The notes: generated by a model from the sequence alone, not told the origin. A stretch of DNA of 64,000 bases from Symbiodinium natans (GCA_905221605.1 CAJNDS010002138.1:1-64000); one strand, 5' to 3'. Counted from the stretch's first letter, positions 32,205 through 43,870 are shown. Translations and numbers: made by a program.

Positions 32205-34959
32205 GTATTAGGGGGAAGCGATTATTTAGCTCTATTTCTCCCAACATCGCAGTCCTCACCTGACCCAGCAGACTAACTGTGAACAGGTGCTGGCCCGATG
32301 CGTGACATACACGGATTGCCGAATTGCATGTAAGCATGTTGGCATGCAGACGATTGATACGAATCTGAAGCAAGAGCTCCAACACTTGCTGCCACAAGGA
32401 AGCCTTGCCAGATTTCGGCTTAGCTGTGTGCAATTCGGAATCTGCCGATGCCAGCGCCGCAAAGGTCGAGTTATATGTGATCAAACTTGGCTGTAAGGTC
32501 TGCGAGAGCATATTGGAAAGGAGGAATAGAGCCTGTTCCCACTGTGCTGCCTGGCCACAGGCACTGATGGTGGAATTGTAAGACACCGCATCCATCGAAT
32601 CGGAGAGAAAGCCCTTTTCGCCCTCATGCAGCTCGGACAGCAAAGCTAGCGAAAGCATCCACTGGCCAGCCTTCTCACAAGCATTCAAGAACACGTTGCA
32701 TGCGATGACATCCAGCATCTCACATGTGTCAAGCAGGAATGTGGCTTCTAGCCACCTCTTGGCCGTTGCGAAGGTGCTCATTGCTGCGCTATAGGTGATC
32801 AAATTTGACTCCACCGTTTGCCCGGATGCGCTGCGAATCATGCGCATGGCCTGCATCCACTCCCCCAAACCATCGCAGGCACTGATGACCGAGTTGTAAG
32901 ATATCGTGGTCGGCTGCAGCCTCCTCACGAAAATCTCTGATAGAAGTAGCAAAGGCTTCTGCCACTCGAGGGCGTTCTCGTAGGCAGTGATCTTGCAATT
33001 GTAACTGACGACATCTGGCTGTAGGCGGGCTGAAACGATATCGGTGAAGAAGGACACGGCTTCTCGCCATCTGGCTGCATTCGCGCAGCCAGCAAGCACG
33101 CTGTTGCAAGTTGTCCCTACTGGCCGCCACCCACGCTCGATGTCCAAAATGCTGAACACGCTTTGCCATTTGCTGGATTTCTGACAGGCGCTAATGGTTG
33201 CACTGTACGTGACTGCATCTGCAAGCACCTCCTTGGGCAACCCAGCCAAAAGTGCCAGTGCATGTGGCCACTTTGCCACTATGTCACAAGCTTTGATCGC
33301 ACAGTTGTGGGAGATGGCATCTGTCCTGGGAGCATACTTTGCAGAGCTTGGCAGTACAAGTATAATCGCTTCCCACTTGGTCCCTCTCATTCCCCCCAAC
33401 AAGTGCTGCAGCCTTCTCTGTTGTTATTCGACTCGAGAGGCGTCTAGAAGAAGCAAACCAGGACCGCTCTCCTTCCCCCCTTCCCCACCCTTCCCCACAA
33501 TCTGGGACCTTCCAACTTACAGCCATAGGAGCCGCCTCGCCACCCAGAACTCCCTGGGAAAGCCAGGAGCCAGAGAATCAGGAGGTCACCCGACGGCTCA
33601 GAGGCATCAGCAGGTCGCAGTCCGCCCCACGAGCACCGCAGTTTCTCCTCCGGAAGCGCCATGGGGTGCGCCACGAGAGCCCCCAACACGGACCTGAATG
33701 GGGGAGAAGCTGCAAAAGCTTTGGGCATCCCGGTGCCCCACACCACAAAAGCCCCGCCCCCCCCTGTGAAACCTGCGGCTTGGGAGCCGCAATCCGATGC
33801 CGCAGGGGGTTCCACGCAGACCCAGACCCTTCACCTTGGCTCTCTGGGATGTTCCTGATATCCCCCACCACTGTCTGCTCTCAGCAAACACGCGCGAGTC
33901 CCCACCAGCAGCAACAAGGCGCACACAAGTCATGATCTGCAATACCCCAATCTACCAGAATCTGCTTCAAAACCTGTTGCGTCCTGATCTCCTTCAAGAT
34001 TGCGATGGGCCGCTGCCACAGGGAGGCATATCCGCAGGCTGCCATGAACACGTTGCAGGTGATCAGATCTGGTCTCAAGCCTTCCTGAAGCACGTTCATC
34101 CTGAGATTCGTGACATGGTACTTTCCTCACTGACACGTCAATTGACAATTGACAATCAAGGTGCGGCGAAGGCACAATCACAAAATCATCTGAACTGAGG
34201 CGAGACACAGCTGTAGAGCCCACGACCACCCTGCCTTCTCGCAAGCGGTCAAGGCGGCGTTTAGTACGATGACATTGGACCCCCTGCAACCGTAGGACCG
34301 TAGAAACTCGTAGGACCGTAGAAACTGCGTCCTACGCGCTTATGAAAGTATCTTCCCATGCCCCCTTAAGGCTCAGAAAAAAGCAAGGCTGACATGTATG
34401 CGAATGTATGCGCATGAGGGCCGAGTGTCACTCGCTGCGTTGGCATCTGTCGTAGCAGCAAAAGGGCGCAGCTCCAATCCTCCACAGCGGCAAAAGCGGA
34501 GATGGCTGAGCCGTACAGAACAACATCCACTTCGCAGCTGGCCAGCTGAAGCAAAGCTGATGCCTGCCTCCACCCCTGGCACCTCCCACATGCACTCATG
34601 GCTGAGCTGCATGTGATAACGTTTGGCTTCTGAGCTACGGCAGCTACCGTAGTGAGGAGGTCGACGACCGGTCCCCACTTCATGGCCCGATCACAAGCAT
34701 TGATGCACGAGTTGCACGTGATCAAGTTTGGCTGCAACGACTGGTCATGAATGGCATCAAGGATGCCGACAGCCTTCTTCCACTGGGCGGCTTGAGCGCA
34801 TGCCCCAATTACCGCGGTGAAGGTGATGACGTTGGCTTGCAACACCAATCCTTGGAGGAGGTCGTTCAACAGCAGGAAGGCTTCCTGCCAACGCTGGCCT
34901 CCACACTTCGAGATGGCCCTTGTGCACTGTGCCAGCGATGGATGGCTCGCGCACGCCAT
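32185..34959 (-). CDS. pentatricopeptide repeat (PPR) protein, four-exon model
   Basis: PPR proteins bind organellar RNA through tandem ~35-residue helical hairpins and act in RNA processing or stability; an organellar role is inferred. Repeats are clear on the minus strand: NVITFTAVIGACAQAAQW, NLITCNSCINACDRAMKW, NVITCSSAMSACGRCQGW, NVIVLNAALTACEKAGW, DLITCNVFMAACGYASLW, AVTYSATISACQKSSKW, VVSYNCKITAYENALEW, TISYNSVISACDGLGEW, VIACNVFLNACEKAGQW and AVSYNSTISACGQAAQW. About fifteen units in all. Exons 34,959-34,430, 34,283-34,209, 34,100-33,974 and 33,405-32,185 join in one frame (651 codons with stop). The first intron needs a GA donor; the others have GT. All acceptors are AG. The ATG at 34,959 is the first good start, though an upstream exon is possible. 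One repeat looks incomplete between exons 3 and 4, so a short exon may be missing. A strong donor (CAG/GTGAGG, 32,262-32,254) may end exon 4 early, so the C-terminus is uncertain. Confidence 0.88.
34291..34326. repeat. perfect 18-bp tandem duplication inside PPR intron 1
   Basis: CGTAGGACCGTAGAAACT occurs twice back to back (34,291-34,308 and 34,309-34,326). The inverted word GTCCTACG follows at 34,329-34,336. It lies just upstream, on the minus strand, of the acceptor of exon 2. Confidence 0.85.
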
Positions 34960-34989
34960 CGTGCAGTGATTGGCAGCTATCTGCGGTGA

Positions 34990-36360
34990 ACAATGGTGCA
35001 CAGCAAAGACTCGAGCCCGGATCTATGCGACTAACCACGCGACATGCCGCAATCGCATGGCTGCTGCAACTGAAAAGGCAGCCATTCAGAGCAATCAAAT
35101 CAGCCTGGCATCTGGATGGCTGCCGGAACAATCCTTACAATGCCTATTGTGTGATGACCGACTGCATGCACTGGACATGCGCTGGACATGCTACAGTCGG
35201 CTGTCTAGAGCCTAGAGAACTACACAACGAGCCGAACATGAACCGAGCGCAAGACCTGAAGTTCCAGCAGCGGCTTCGCAGAAAGTCAATCGTCTACGCT
35301 GTGAATGCCAAGGCCCCTGGGGGCACCATCGTGAAGCGCTGAGAGGGTTCGTAGCTTGTGTACACGTTCTGTGGAAATTAATGGAGTTTAAGTTGCGCTT
35401 TGAATCTCAACATGGGTTTCACAACATGTCTACTTCGCAACCGTAAACGATGCTAAGCAACAAGCATCCAAAACCACCATACCATTCTGGCTGGCATGCT
35501 ACTGTCGGGCCAGTCTGCAAAGACTAAGGTATCACAATCGTGGAATCAGCTTGTTCTACAGGCCTGACGCTGATGCGGTCGGACGCGACTCAACTTTTAG
35601 CGGCTTTTGCTGGCATGCAGAGACTTGCTTGACGAAGAAAGCTCCAGGGTGAGAGAAGAACGAGAGGACAAGAGAGAGCGGAGAGGGCTTTGCTGCAGTC
35701 AATTTTCACAACTTCACAAGGCAAATGCAGCAGCAACGCTTGCACTTGAAACTTGTGTTGTGCAAATGGGACTTCGCAACAGCAACCGAAGTGGGCGAAC
35801 ACTCCGTCGAGCCAGGCTGCAGTGGTCGGTTCGAACCGGACTAAACTCTACAAGCACAGAAGCATAGCTACGCAACGTTAAGCAATGTTAAGCATGCATA
35901 GGCATATTCTGACAACCTGGGCTTGAACCCTGCGACCCGCAGCGACTTGCAGCACCCTGCACTCTCAAACGCATCGTGCTGACATCCTTTGGAACCACAA
36001 CGGTGGTTCGGGCAACGAAGGTTGCTTTAGCGGTTGCCTCAGGAGCACCGCCGCTCCCCTGCAAGCGCATGCGGATCATGGACAAGCGGCCTTCTCATGG
36101 TCTTCTGCTCACCTCGAGATGATGGCTTCAGTTCTCTTCACCTTGCAGCAGGAATTGAAATCAGGCGTTGCAGGAGCTGTGTTTTCCAAGAGGGTGCACG
36201 ATTCCCTGCACCCGCGACTGCGACCAAGGCTTCAGCCAGCAGTTGACACAAAGACACCCAGGTCATGAACCTAAGGATCAATACCGGCTCCACCACCCCG
36301 CGACTGGGCATGTGGCAAGGTGCTATCAGTCCAGTGCAGGCATGCCAGGGGAACACATTC
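34990..36360. other. no recognised gene
   Basis: Upstream side of the PPR gene. It may hold its promoter or a 5' exon, but no motif can be assigned. Short frames only. Confidence 0.3.
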
Positions 36361-36363
36361 AGG

Positions 36364-37122
36364 TCACTGCCCAGCTTTCTTGACTGGAGTCCTGGCGCAG
36401 TTGCTGTCAGTTGCTGTCACGGACCACGGCCTGGTGGCCTCATGCGCTCTGAGATCAGCTGTGGTCTCACCGAGGTCACCGATCGAATTGGGCTCCTTTG
36501 CCACTGTGCGGGTCGCCAGAAGGACGAAGTAGTGCCTGGCAGGCACGAGCTGCTGAGACGCAACCTCCATTGCAGAAAGCTTGAAGCTCCTTTTTGGGCA
36601 AGTTTCCTCACGCACGATGATGTAAAGAGTCGCCACCCACGGCATTGCATGATGTGGCGCGGCACTCAAACATGCCGAAGCTCGGGCCCTGCAATCACTG
36701 CAATCTATCGCAGTCTGATAGGACGAGTGTGTGGGATCAATTTCATCTGCAGGACTCCGAAAGCTTGTCGCCTGTAGATTGAGTGAAAAGGCCATCAAGT
36801 GGAAGCAGTGGCTCGATGTGACCGTGCACCACTCTCCGCTGAGCACTGCTGCACAAACTCCTGCCCATTCACCGCAGCTGCCTAGCTGAGGAGGGTTTTG
36901 CCACAGCAAACGACCTGGCAAGACGCATTTAGACACACGGGGGGCGAGAAGAACAGAGAAAAACTGTGTCGTGAGCATCTGACGACTTGGGCTTGGTTCC
37001 GTCTGCTGATTTTTGCTGATTGCCGCCAGGAATCCTGTTTCTCTGGCAGGAGGAAGCCAAACTTTGCGCAGAATACCTCGAAACTGCTGCACGGCGTCAC
37101 TTCTTTCACTAGCCAAAAACAT
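36364..37122 (-). CDS. hypothetical open frame, 252 residues
   Basis: Longest unbroken frame between the PPR gene and the 40-kb repeats. The C-terminal half is the more protein-like (KRSFKLSAMEVASQQLV, ARHYFVLLATRTVAKEPN). The N-terminal half is Cys and Ser rich and irregular. No domain recognised. Overlapping frames exist on the plus strand. It could be one real exon inside a chance extension. Confidence 0.25.
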   Translation of the reverse strand: MFLASERSDAVQQFRGILRKVWLPPARETGFLAAISKNQQTEPSPSRQMLTTQFFSVLLAPRVSKCVLPGRLLWQNPPQLGSCGEWAGVCAAVLSGEWCTVTSSHCFHLMAFSLNLQATSFRSPADEIDPTHSSYQTAIDCSDCRARASACLSAAPHHAMPWVATLYIIVREETCPKRSFKLSAMEVASQQLVPARHYFVLLATRTVAKEPNSIGDLGETTADLRAHEATRPWSVTATDSNCARTPVKKAGQ

Positions 37123-37299
37123 CCAGCATTGATCAACATACTACCCAGCCCTTCAGGAGGAGTCGCCTTGGCAGAGCCGCTGCATTCGACCACAGGTTTG
37201 AACCTCTCAGAGCTCAAACAGTTTTAGAGCATGGACCAATGGCTTGGGGCGGGAGAACCGAATAGTCGGAAAGAGCGCGCATGGCCCGAAATCTGTTAG

Positions 37300-37620
37300 G
37301 GAAAGCCTTCTCTAAAAGCGAAAGGGACCGGACACATATTCCTCAACACATCCCGACACGACACGGAAACACGAGAAACAAAAAACTTGATAAACCAACA
37401 TAAGCTAAAGATAGCTAAAGACATGAGGACATTGCATGAAGACACAACACGAATGCACGCCGCGAAGACTCGACACAAAGACAGCAGGACACGAAACGAT
37501 GACGCAGCACGGATAGGGAGGCAAAGACACAAAGGCACCACTCGAAGGCGCAAAGACATGATACCAGGAAGAGAGCGACCGAGGCGGTCCAAAAGCGACG
37601 CAAGTTACGAGGATCGCGAC
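37300..37620. repeat. purine-rich degenerate GACACAAAGACA-like tract
   Basis: Loose repetition of GACACGA, AAAGACA and GACACAA words gives a lysine/arginine-rich plus frame. Low-complexity rather than a gene. Confidence 0.5.
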
Positions 37621-40035
37621 CTTCTCGGACCCTATTCCTGATGTTCAATTTTCCTGTCCGACTTTTTGTGAGTAAGTCCCGGCTGTCCTCTCTGCACGTC
37701 GCTTCCAGCATCATGAAAATCATTAGTCGCTCTAGTCACGCAAAGAAGCTCTGATTGAACTGGCGACAAACAAACTGTCACACAACTCACACATGTACAC
37801 AACTTACAGATAGCTGTGTATACATGCATGGATGCACTACGTGTGCACTACTTGCTACTTCGTATTCCGTCTCAAGCCAGGAAGTCTATCCCCGCATCTC
37901 CGCTCAAATATGAAGGGTCCAGTAGATGGTGGTGCTCTTAAGCTATTGGAGCATCTGACTTGACAGGTCTCAACTCTGGGCACACCGAGGGGACCCTGTA
38001 AGGTTGCAGCATGGTGCAGGAGCAGTTGGCGGCTGGACAGCCACCTTCTCCTCCGAAGCCGCAGAATGCCTGCTCGTGACCAAACAGAACCGTCAAATTA
38101 CAAATTCAGTACCTGGTCAGTACCTTGGGTGCTATTGGCCTTGCTGTTGATGCAGCAGAAGGTCGTCTCCTCACCAATCATGACCTCCCAACTGCAAAAA
38201 AGAGGCCAAAAGCATCGGGCAAAGACTGCGCTGCCCAGCCCCGGCATGTGCCCTAGGCAAGCCATCCCCATGTTGCGCGGCCTCACCGGCTAAGTCCCCG
38301 ATGCCGAAAGTAATGCAGAAAAGTTGGGAGAAGAGGGAGTCGCCTGAGCACGTGAGCACGATCGAATTGCACATGTGTTAAATCATCCGGAACCATCTTG
38401 TCTGTGAGGCTAAAGAAATCCCACACGTGAAGGCGTCATCACAGCCGGAGCGGCTTGAGACCGGCTTTGAGCCCTCACCCAGTGAGGTGTAAAGCGCGGC
38501 ACCGTGCTCCGGGTCTTCAGCCTCACTGGCCATGGTCAAAGGCAGCAAAGACCACAGAATACTGCGAAGAACAAACGCTTCTGACACGGGGCCATCAAGA
38601 ACTGCTGCGGAGCAATCTCCTCATCGACCATCCTTGGAGGCATCGAAAAAGTCTTTAGCTCTCCGCCTCCCCGCATGCCCTTTAAGATGTCAGAGTGCCA
38701 GGGCAAATGCGAGAGCAAATGCGTACAAGGTTCACGTCCAGATCTGCCAGAACACTGTCCATCACCTGCTCAGCGTGGCAGAGCTGACAGTTGAGGAGAG
38801 TCAGAATCGATGGATATTTACGGAACGCTCTCCGGGAAAAAAAGGAACCGGCTTTTAAAGCAAGATGGCTGAATGAGCTGTTTGCCCTGTTAGTTCTGGC
38901 GCACAGAGCTGGTCATCGTATTTGCCAAGCAGTGCTTGCGCTAGATCGTGCAGAAGTGGAAAGATATGTCAATGTGAATACGTGTCAAGTGTACTGTAGG
39001 GTCCTGCAGGCTGGAGTTGCTCTCTGGCCTGTGGCTCGGGCGCCGCCATGTCGAAGACGGCGAGCTTTTGACGAGAGTTCAGCTGCTTTGAGAGACAGGT
39101 CACTGCGAAGACTGGACTCCACGTGTCGAGCTTGACTCTCCTACATTACGCTGCCCATGACAGTATCTTGCACCAACTTTCCTTCGACCAATTTGCAAAC
39201 CAGCCAGGCTTGCCCCTGGATAAGGTGCCACCTTGCATACATAGCCAGGCGAGGTGGCCACAAGTGCAAATACCGTGAAGGGGTGACCGGCTCCCAGCAA
39301 GCACTTCGGGAACGTTGGGTAACAGCATTAAACAAGGGTTCTCGAGCCTTTAGAAAACTGTTTGAAGTCTCATAATGCTGATAAGTTGAAGTACAGGAAT
39401 GCACAGGCAATCTTTGATGGCCCAAGGTGTATGCAACTCGTCATTACACGTAGAACAGTTCTGGCAGTGCCAGCATGTTCTGCACTCTTTGCACTCTCAT
39501 ACCGAGGAGCTCTTCGAACTCATCCATCAGCTCGATCTTGTGAATCCTCTCCTCGGTAACGGCTAAGCGCAAAGTGAGGCTGTGCCTTGCTATGGCATGC
39601 TTTGCACTTTTCTTTCGACACTTCTCAGACAAGCATCGACCTCCTTCTGATCGAGGTGACGGCTGTAGACTTCGTTCATGTCAGAAATCGTGCAACAACC
39701 CCAACCTTACATACAACATGTCAGCATTCACCATTCAGGCGATTCACGAATTGATGTTCAGATGTGAGCAGCTGTGTTTTGGCTCCACATGCTGGCCTTG
39801 GCTGACCTGGCCTGCGTTCAATTGAAGACAGTGTCGCAGTTCTCTCTCGTCTGGCTTGAATACCACTGCCCTCTATGAAAATTGATTCTGCTCCCTCTCT
39901 CTCACTTGTCTTTCAACATTATAATCTTTTTATGCTTTCCGCCCCTGCCACCCCACTCCCTTACTTGCGAAGTTAGTGCCACGGGTCTGGCCGGCTGGTG
40001 TTCAGGCATCTGTGCTGCAAGGATGAATTGCTTTG
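37621..40035. other. no recognised gene
   Basis: Unique sequence with overlapping 60-115-residue frames on both strands (for example 38,532-38,858 and 38,791-39,135 plus). No motif recognised. Confidence 0.35.
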
Positions 40036-40038
40036 TCG

Positions 40039-40415
40039 GGCCGACAAAGAATCTAGAATCAACATAGAAATCCCTGGTTTCTACATTGACTCTTTTTGTT
40101 TGACCCCCCGTTGCGCCGACCCGGGGTCAAAGAATATAGAATCAGTATAGACACGCCTGGTTGCTACATATTTTGTGTAACCCCTGTCGCTGGTCGAGGG
40201 TCAAATAAAGAAATCCCTTATTGATTCTTATTGTTTGATCCCAGGTCACCCCCTACCCGGCAAAACTGCAAAAAGAAGGTCTGTGAGAAACTCGCGCTTT
40301 CCAGCCAATGAAAGTCCTGATGGATGCTTCTTCCACCACAAGAGAATCCGAAATCGGCACGTTGTTTAACCCGATAGAAATTCTGGTTTCTATGTTGACT
40401 CTATATTGCTTGACC
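40039..40415. repeat. array of four hairpin-forming ~65-bp elements
   Basis: Each element is an imperfect palindrome. Element 1 (40,039-40,108) pairs AGAATCAACATAGAAA with TTTCTACATTGACTCT around a TCCCTGG loop, with outer arms GACAAAGAATCT and TTTTTGTTTGACC. Element 2 (40,123-40,184) begins GGGGTCAAAGAATATAGAAT and ends TTTTGTGTAACCCC. Element 3 (40,198-40,242) is a shortened form (GGGTCAAATAAAG to TTGTTTGATCCC). Element 4 (40,368-40,415) keeps the inner loop and right arm and ends TTGCTTGACC. The shared outer end GGGGTCAAA/TTTGACCCC resembles terminal inverted repeats of a miniature element. No open frame runs through them. Confidence 0.75.
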
Positions 40416-40429
40416 GGATGACTTAATTC

Positions 40430-41480
40430 TATCTTGGCTTGCTCAGCGTGTGTTGTGTTTTGGGTGTTTTCGTTTACTCTTTGTTTTTGGTCACTTCTTA
40501 CTCGTCATTTTTCCTGGGCGCTTATATTGCGACAACCGCTCATGCTAAGTCTGCTGCCCGCTGCCCACAATGTCCAAAGGCATCCAAGTGTTCCCCTTCC
40601 CGCTGAAAACATGTTGCCCTTAAGGAATTAAGTAGGCAAAGCTGCAGATTTTCAACACGAGTTCGAGAGAAGTTGTATGCCATGGTACTGAAGCAGGTAA
40701 CTGTAGCTTGTTCCGTGTGTTGCTTTTCTTGGGTATGCGGCTCTTGGTCACCTTGGAAACACTCGGGCACGCTCGTTCAGTTTCGGTCGCTTTGCCTGTC
40801 TGTCCAAGGTCTTTGCCATCTTCGTACAGCTGAGCCAGCGGCCCCTGTCCAAGAAGCGCAACTTCTGCGCGTCCATTGAGGGATAACTTAGTGTAGTGGC
40901 AACCGCATGAATGTTTGAGGTGAATGTTCGGATACGGCTCCGAAGTAACTTTGACAAGGTTTGCAGGAAAAGCTGGACAGCACGCCAAATAGGCATGGGG
41001 CTCGAAGACCGACAGCAATGGACAGCCACGCTCTGCAAGGTTGTGCACCATCACCTGCCAACTGCATGCAACTGCTGGCAACAGCGCAGCAGCCTTTTGC
41101 TAATCCAGAGGCAGCAAGAGAGTCACCTTAGATTCTGGATGTGGCAACTGCACCTACACAATGCGGCCTTGCCGAAACGATCATGGGGATTGGTCTGCTC
41201 CTTGGAAGCTTGACTCATGGAAGGAAAACACTGAGAACACGTCCAACAAAATCCTGCAGACTCCCCTACGGGCAGTTTAACCAATTGTCTCTCTGAGCTC
41301 TTCAGGTGCAAGCTGAAATTCATCCTTCACCTCACGCCTCCGTAGGATGCGGTAAAGACACGTACATGACCATGGCTGAAGGTGCTGAAGGTACCTCTCA
41401 CATTCACGAAGAGATCTATAGGATGCAAGTGCATGACATAGAAACCGGATGTGACATCTATGTTCAGGGTCGCGTAGCGT
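40430..41480. other. no recognised gene
   Basis: Unique sequence with a minus frame of 153 residues (41,081-40,620) and a plus frame of 100 residues (40,911-41,213) overlapping it. Neither is recognisable. Confidence 0.35.
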
Positions 41481-41485
41481 TAAAA

Positions 41486-41593
41486 TTAGGAACTTGAAGA
41501 ATTTGAGCCGTGCTCAACGCATTGTAAAAATCTAAAGAAGCTGCTTTAAAATTTGACAAAAACTTAACCTACGTAAATTCTTCAAGTTCCTAA
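41486..41593. mobile_element. MITE-like element with perfect 19-bp inverted termini
   Basis: TTAGGAACTTGAAGAATTT (41,486-41,504) and its exact reverse complement (41,575-41,593) bound a 108-bp AT-rich segment with no open frame. A partial third copy of the terminus, TTAGGAACTTGTGAAATTT, lies at about 41,766-41,784, so the family is present more than once locally. No clear target-site duplication was identified. It may be a miniature inverted-repeat transposable element or simply a foldback. Confidence 0.6.
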
Positions 41594-41919
41594 ATGGGGT
41601 AAACGGAAATCGCCTCCCGGAACCTTCGAATCGCTGAAAAATGCAAATTCGTGCCAATTTGAAACTTTTGGCATTTAAGGGGGCCAGCGCCCCTTTTTAC
41701 AGATTTAAGTTTTTTGTTACCCTTGAATTCCTTAAGCGTTGAGATCTGGGCCTTGACTTCATTACTTAGGAACTTGTGAAATTTAAGGAATGTAAACTCT
41801 TTTAAACTCCTTGCTTTTCAAATTTGATCCTTGTTCTGCTCCTCGCAACACCCACGGAACTCGCAGGTTCCATTTCCTCTCAGCTATCTCGTTCAGGAGG
41901 AGGAAAAAATGGATTCAGA

Positions 41920-41946
41920 GAGAAACGAAGAGAGACAGAGAGAGAC

Positions 41947-41977
<31 letters not shown>

Positions 41978-42398
41978 CAGAAAAAAACAGAGAGAGACAG
42001 AGAGAGACCGAGAGAGACACAGAGAGAGCCACAGACAAACAGAGACACGGAGAGACACGTAGAGACACGGGGAGACAACGGAGAGACACGGAGAGACAAC
42101 GGAGAGACACTGAAAGAGAGACACGGAGAGACACGGGGAGACACGGGGAGACAACGGAGAGACAACGGAGAGACATGGGGAGACAACGGATAGACACGAA
42201 AAGACAGGGAGACGCGGAGACAGGGAAAGAAAGAAGGAAAGAAAGAAGGAAAGAAAGAAGGAAAGAAAGAAGGAAAGAAAGAAGGAAAGAAAGAAGGAAA
42301 GAAAGAAGGAAAGAAAGAAGGAAAGAAAGAAGGAAAGAAAGAAGGAAAGAAAGAAGGAAAGAAAGAAGGAAAGAAAGAAGGAAAGAAAGAAGGAAAGA
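41920..42398. repeat. GA-type satellite: GAGAGACA units then AAAGAAAGAAGG array
   Basis: Imperfect (GAGAGACA)n and (GAGACACGG)n units to about 42,225, then a regular 12-bp array AAAGAAAGAAGG of about 14 copies that runs directly into the gap. Frames through it (KERRKERR on the plus strand, FFPSFFPS on the minus) are artefacts. Confidence 0.92.
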
Positions 42399-42498
42399 NN
42401 NNNNNNNNNNNNNNNNNNNNNNNNNNNNNNNNNNNNNNNNNNNNNNNNNNNNNNNNNNNNNNNNNNNNNNNNNNNNNNNNNNNNNNNNNNNNNNNNNN
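42399..42498. other. assembly gap of exactly 100 N
   Basis: A run of exactly 100 N, the conventional placeholder for a gap of unknown size. It lies at the end of the 12-bp array, so the true array length is unknown and the two sides may not be as close as shown. Confidence 0.98.
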
Positions 42499-43070
42499 CC
42501 GAGCTACCACGACACAGGTTCTTGAATAAGTTGCATCCGGACTGTACGTGACCTATTGTTGTCAACGGCAGATATGTAATTGGCGTTCATATTTCATAGC
42601 ATTGCCTTCGTGTAACGCATTGCTGATCCCGTGAATGCAAGAAACTCAAGAGCTATGACGGCAAACTGCAAGGTTCTATCAGACACAGCACCATGTAAAC
42701 ACACAATTAAGATCCGTTTTGTACTGCTTACCATGATGCCCCCCCTCCAAAACATATAGCAGTCTCAACAGCAAGGACTAACACAACATGGTGAGTTGCA
42801 GCACAACACGGCATGACCACATCTTTACACGAAGAGCTGCCAATCGATTACATCATTCTAAGGGCCACCACGAACGACTTAACCACAAGCGAAATTCACC
42901 TGCGCCTGGGCATTCTATACCATACTGCGCCAGAAAAGATTGCAGAACCTTGAACCCTAAACCCTCAACAGCCAGGACGTTTCTGGTGAGGCGACCACAT
43001 GATCCTAGGAGGGGCCCCACCTATGAACAACTAACCGTGAAATCCCCTGCACCCCAACTCCAAGACTCCA
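42499..43070. other. no recognised gene
   Basis: Unique sequence after the gap. Expected downstream exons of the kinase-like gene (an activation segment and later) were looked for on the minus strand and not seen. Confidence 0.35.
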
Positions 43071-43079
43071 AGCCATGAA

Positions 43080-43131
43080 GGGGTTTCGGGGGTTTAGGGG
43101 TTTAGGGCTTGGGGGTTTAGGGTTTAGGGCT
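43080..43131 (+). repeat. degenerate TTTAGGG island
   Basis: G-rich orientation on plus. It lies immediately downstream (minus sense) of the kinase-like DFG exon and includes that exon's putative donor region. Confidence 0.85.
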
Positions 43132-43135
43132 AGAC

Positions 43136-43214
43136 CCTCCACCCGAGGCACCCACGCGTTCACGGCCAGGCCAAAGTCGACCAGCGAGTAGCTCGGCCGG
43201 CCGGCGGTGTCCAC
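43136..43214 (-). CDS. protein kinase exon with DFG motif
   Basis: A 79-nt minus segment reads VDTAGRPSYSLVDFGLAV followed by NAWVPRVE. The core SLVDFGLAV is the kinase magnesium-binding DFG segment (subdomain VII), which coordinates Mg-ATP. From memory, dinoflagellate predicted kinases commonly have FW.(I/V)DFGLAVD here. It is bounded by AG (ctgtgag) and by GT (GTCTAG). Both flanks pass straight into CCCTAAA-type repeats. It follows the catalytic-loop exon at 43.9 kb in the right order. The activation-segment exon was not found; it may lie in the assembly gap. Confidence 0.6.
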
Positions 43215-43223
43215 CTCACAGCA

Positions 43224-43380
43224 GGGTTTCGGGTTTAGGGTTTAGGGTTCGGGTTTGGGGTTTAGGGTTTAAGGTTTGGGGTTTAGGGTTTTGGCTTAGG
43301 GTTTTGGTTTGGGGTCTTGGGTTAGGGCTGAAGGTTTGTTGGGAAAGGGGTGTAGGGCTTAGAGGTTTAGGGGCGCGGGG
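43224..43380 (+). repeat. degenerate TTTAGGG island
   Basis: About 20 imperfect units with TTTGGGG, TTAAGG and TTCGGG variants. On the minus strand it sits just before the acceptor of the DFG exon. Confidence 0.9.
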
Positions 43381-43835
43381 TGTGGCATTGGCCAGACAAC
43401 ATCCAGCGCCAGTTAACCCTGAACCCTAAACCCTACGTGTATGCTCAGCTTGGTGTCGTGCCCTTCACCCTCCATTAGAGGGTCCTTAACGGGGTGTGTA
43501 GGGTTTGGGGTTTGGGGTTCAATCGGCTCCCAAGGTACCTACCCTCCCTTACACACCCTCGAAAGCCAGGTAGACTCCCATCGTCCCCAGCGCTGAACGG
43601 CAACTCTGCTCCACGTGGCCGTGACTAGTGACCTCAACCCTAAACCCTAAACACTAAACCCTAGTGACTAGTGGTACTAAAACACCCACAACCCCAGGCA
43701 TCCCCAAGCACTAAACCGAAACTGAAACACTCCAGGGCTGAGAGTTACATTCATGGGTTTTTCCTTCGTGGCTGGAACTTGTCGCGAGAAGGATTCTTAG
43801 TCTCTCAAGGGCTTTGGGTGCTTTATAGGGTTTAT

Positions 43836-43839
<4 letters not shown>

Positions 43840-43869
<30 letters not shown>
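43840..43869. repeat. (GT)n microsatellite
   Basis: About 14 GT dinucleotides, followed 30 bp later by a C15 run (43,901-43,915). Confidence 0.95.

Positions 43870-43870
<1 letters not shown>

Noticed and set aside
35900..35950. Second tRNA near a GGGTTCAAGCCC-like string (minus)
   Set aside because: The T-arm stem does not pair properly and no acceptor or anticodon stem could be built.
41815..42565. Long frames through the GA satellite and the N gap
   Set aside because: They run through simple repeats and undefined bases.
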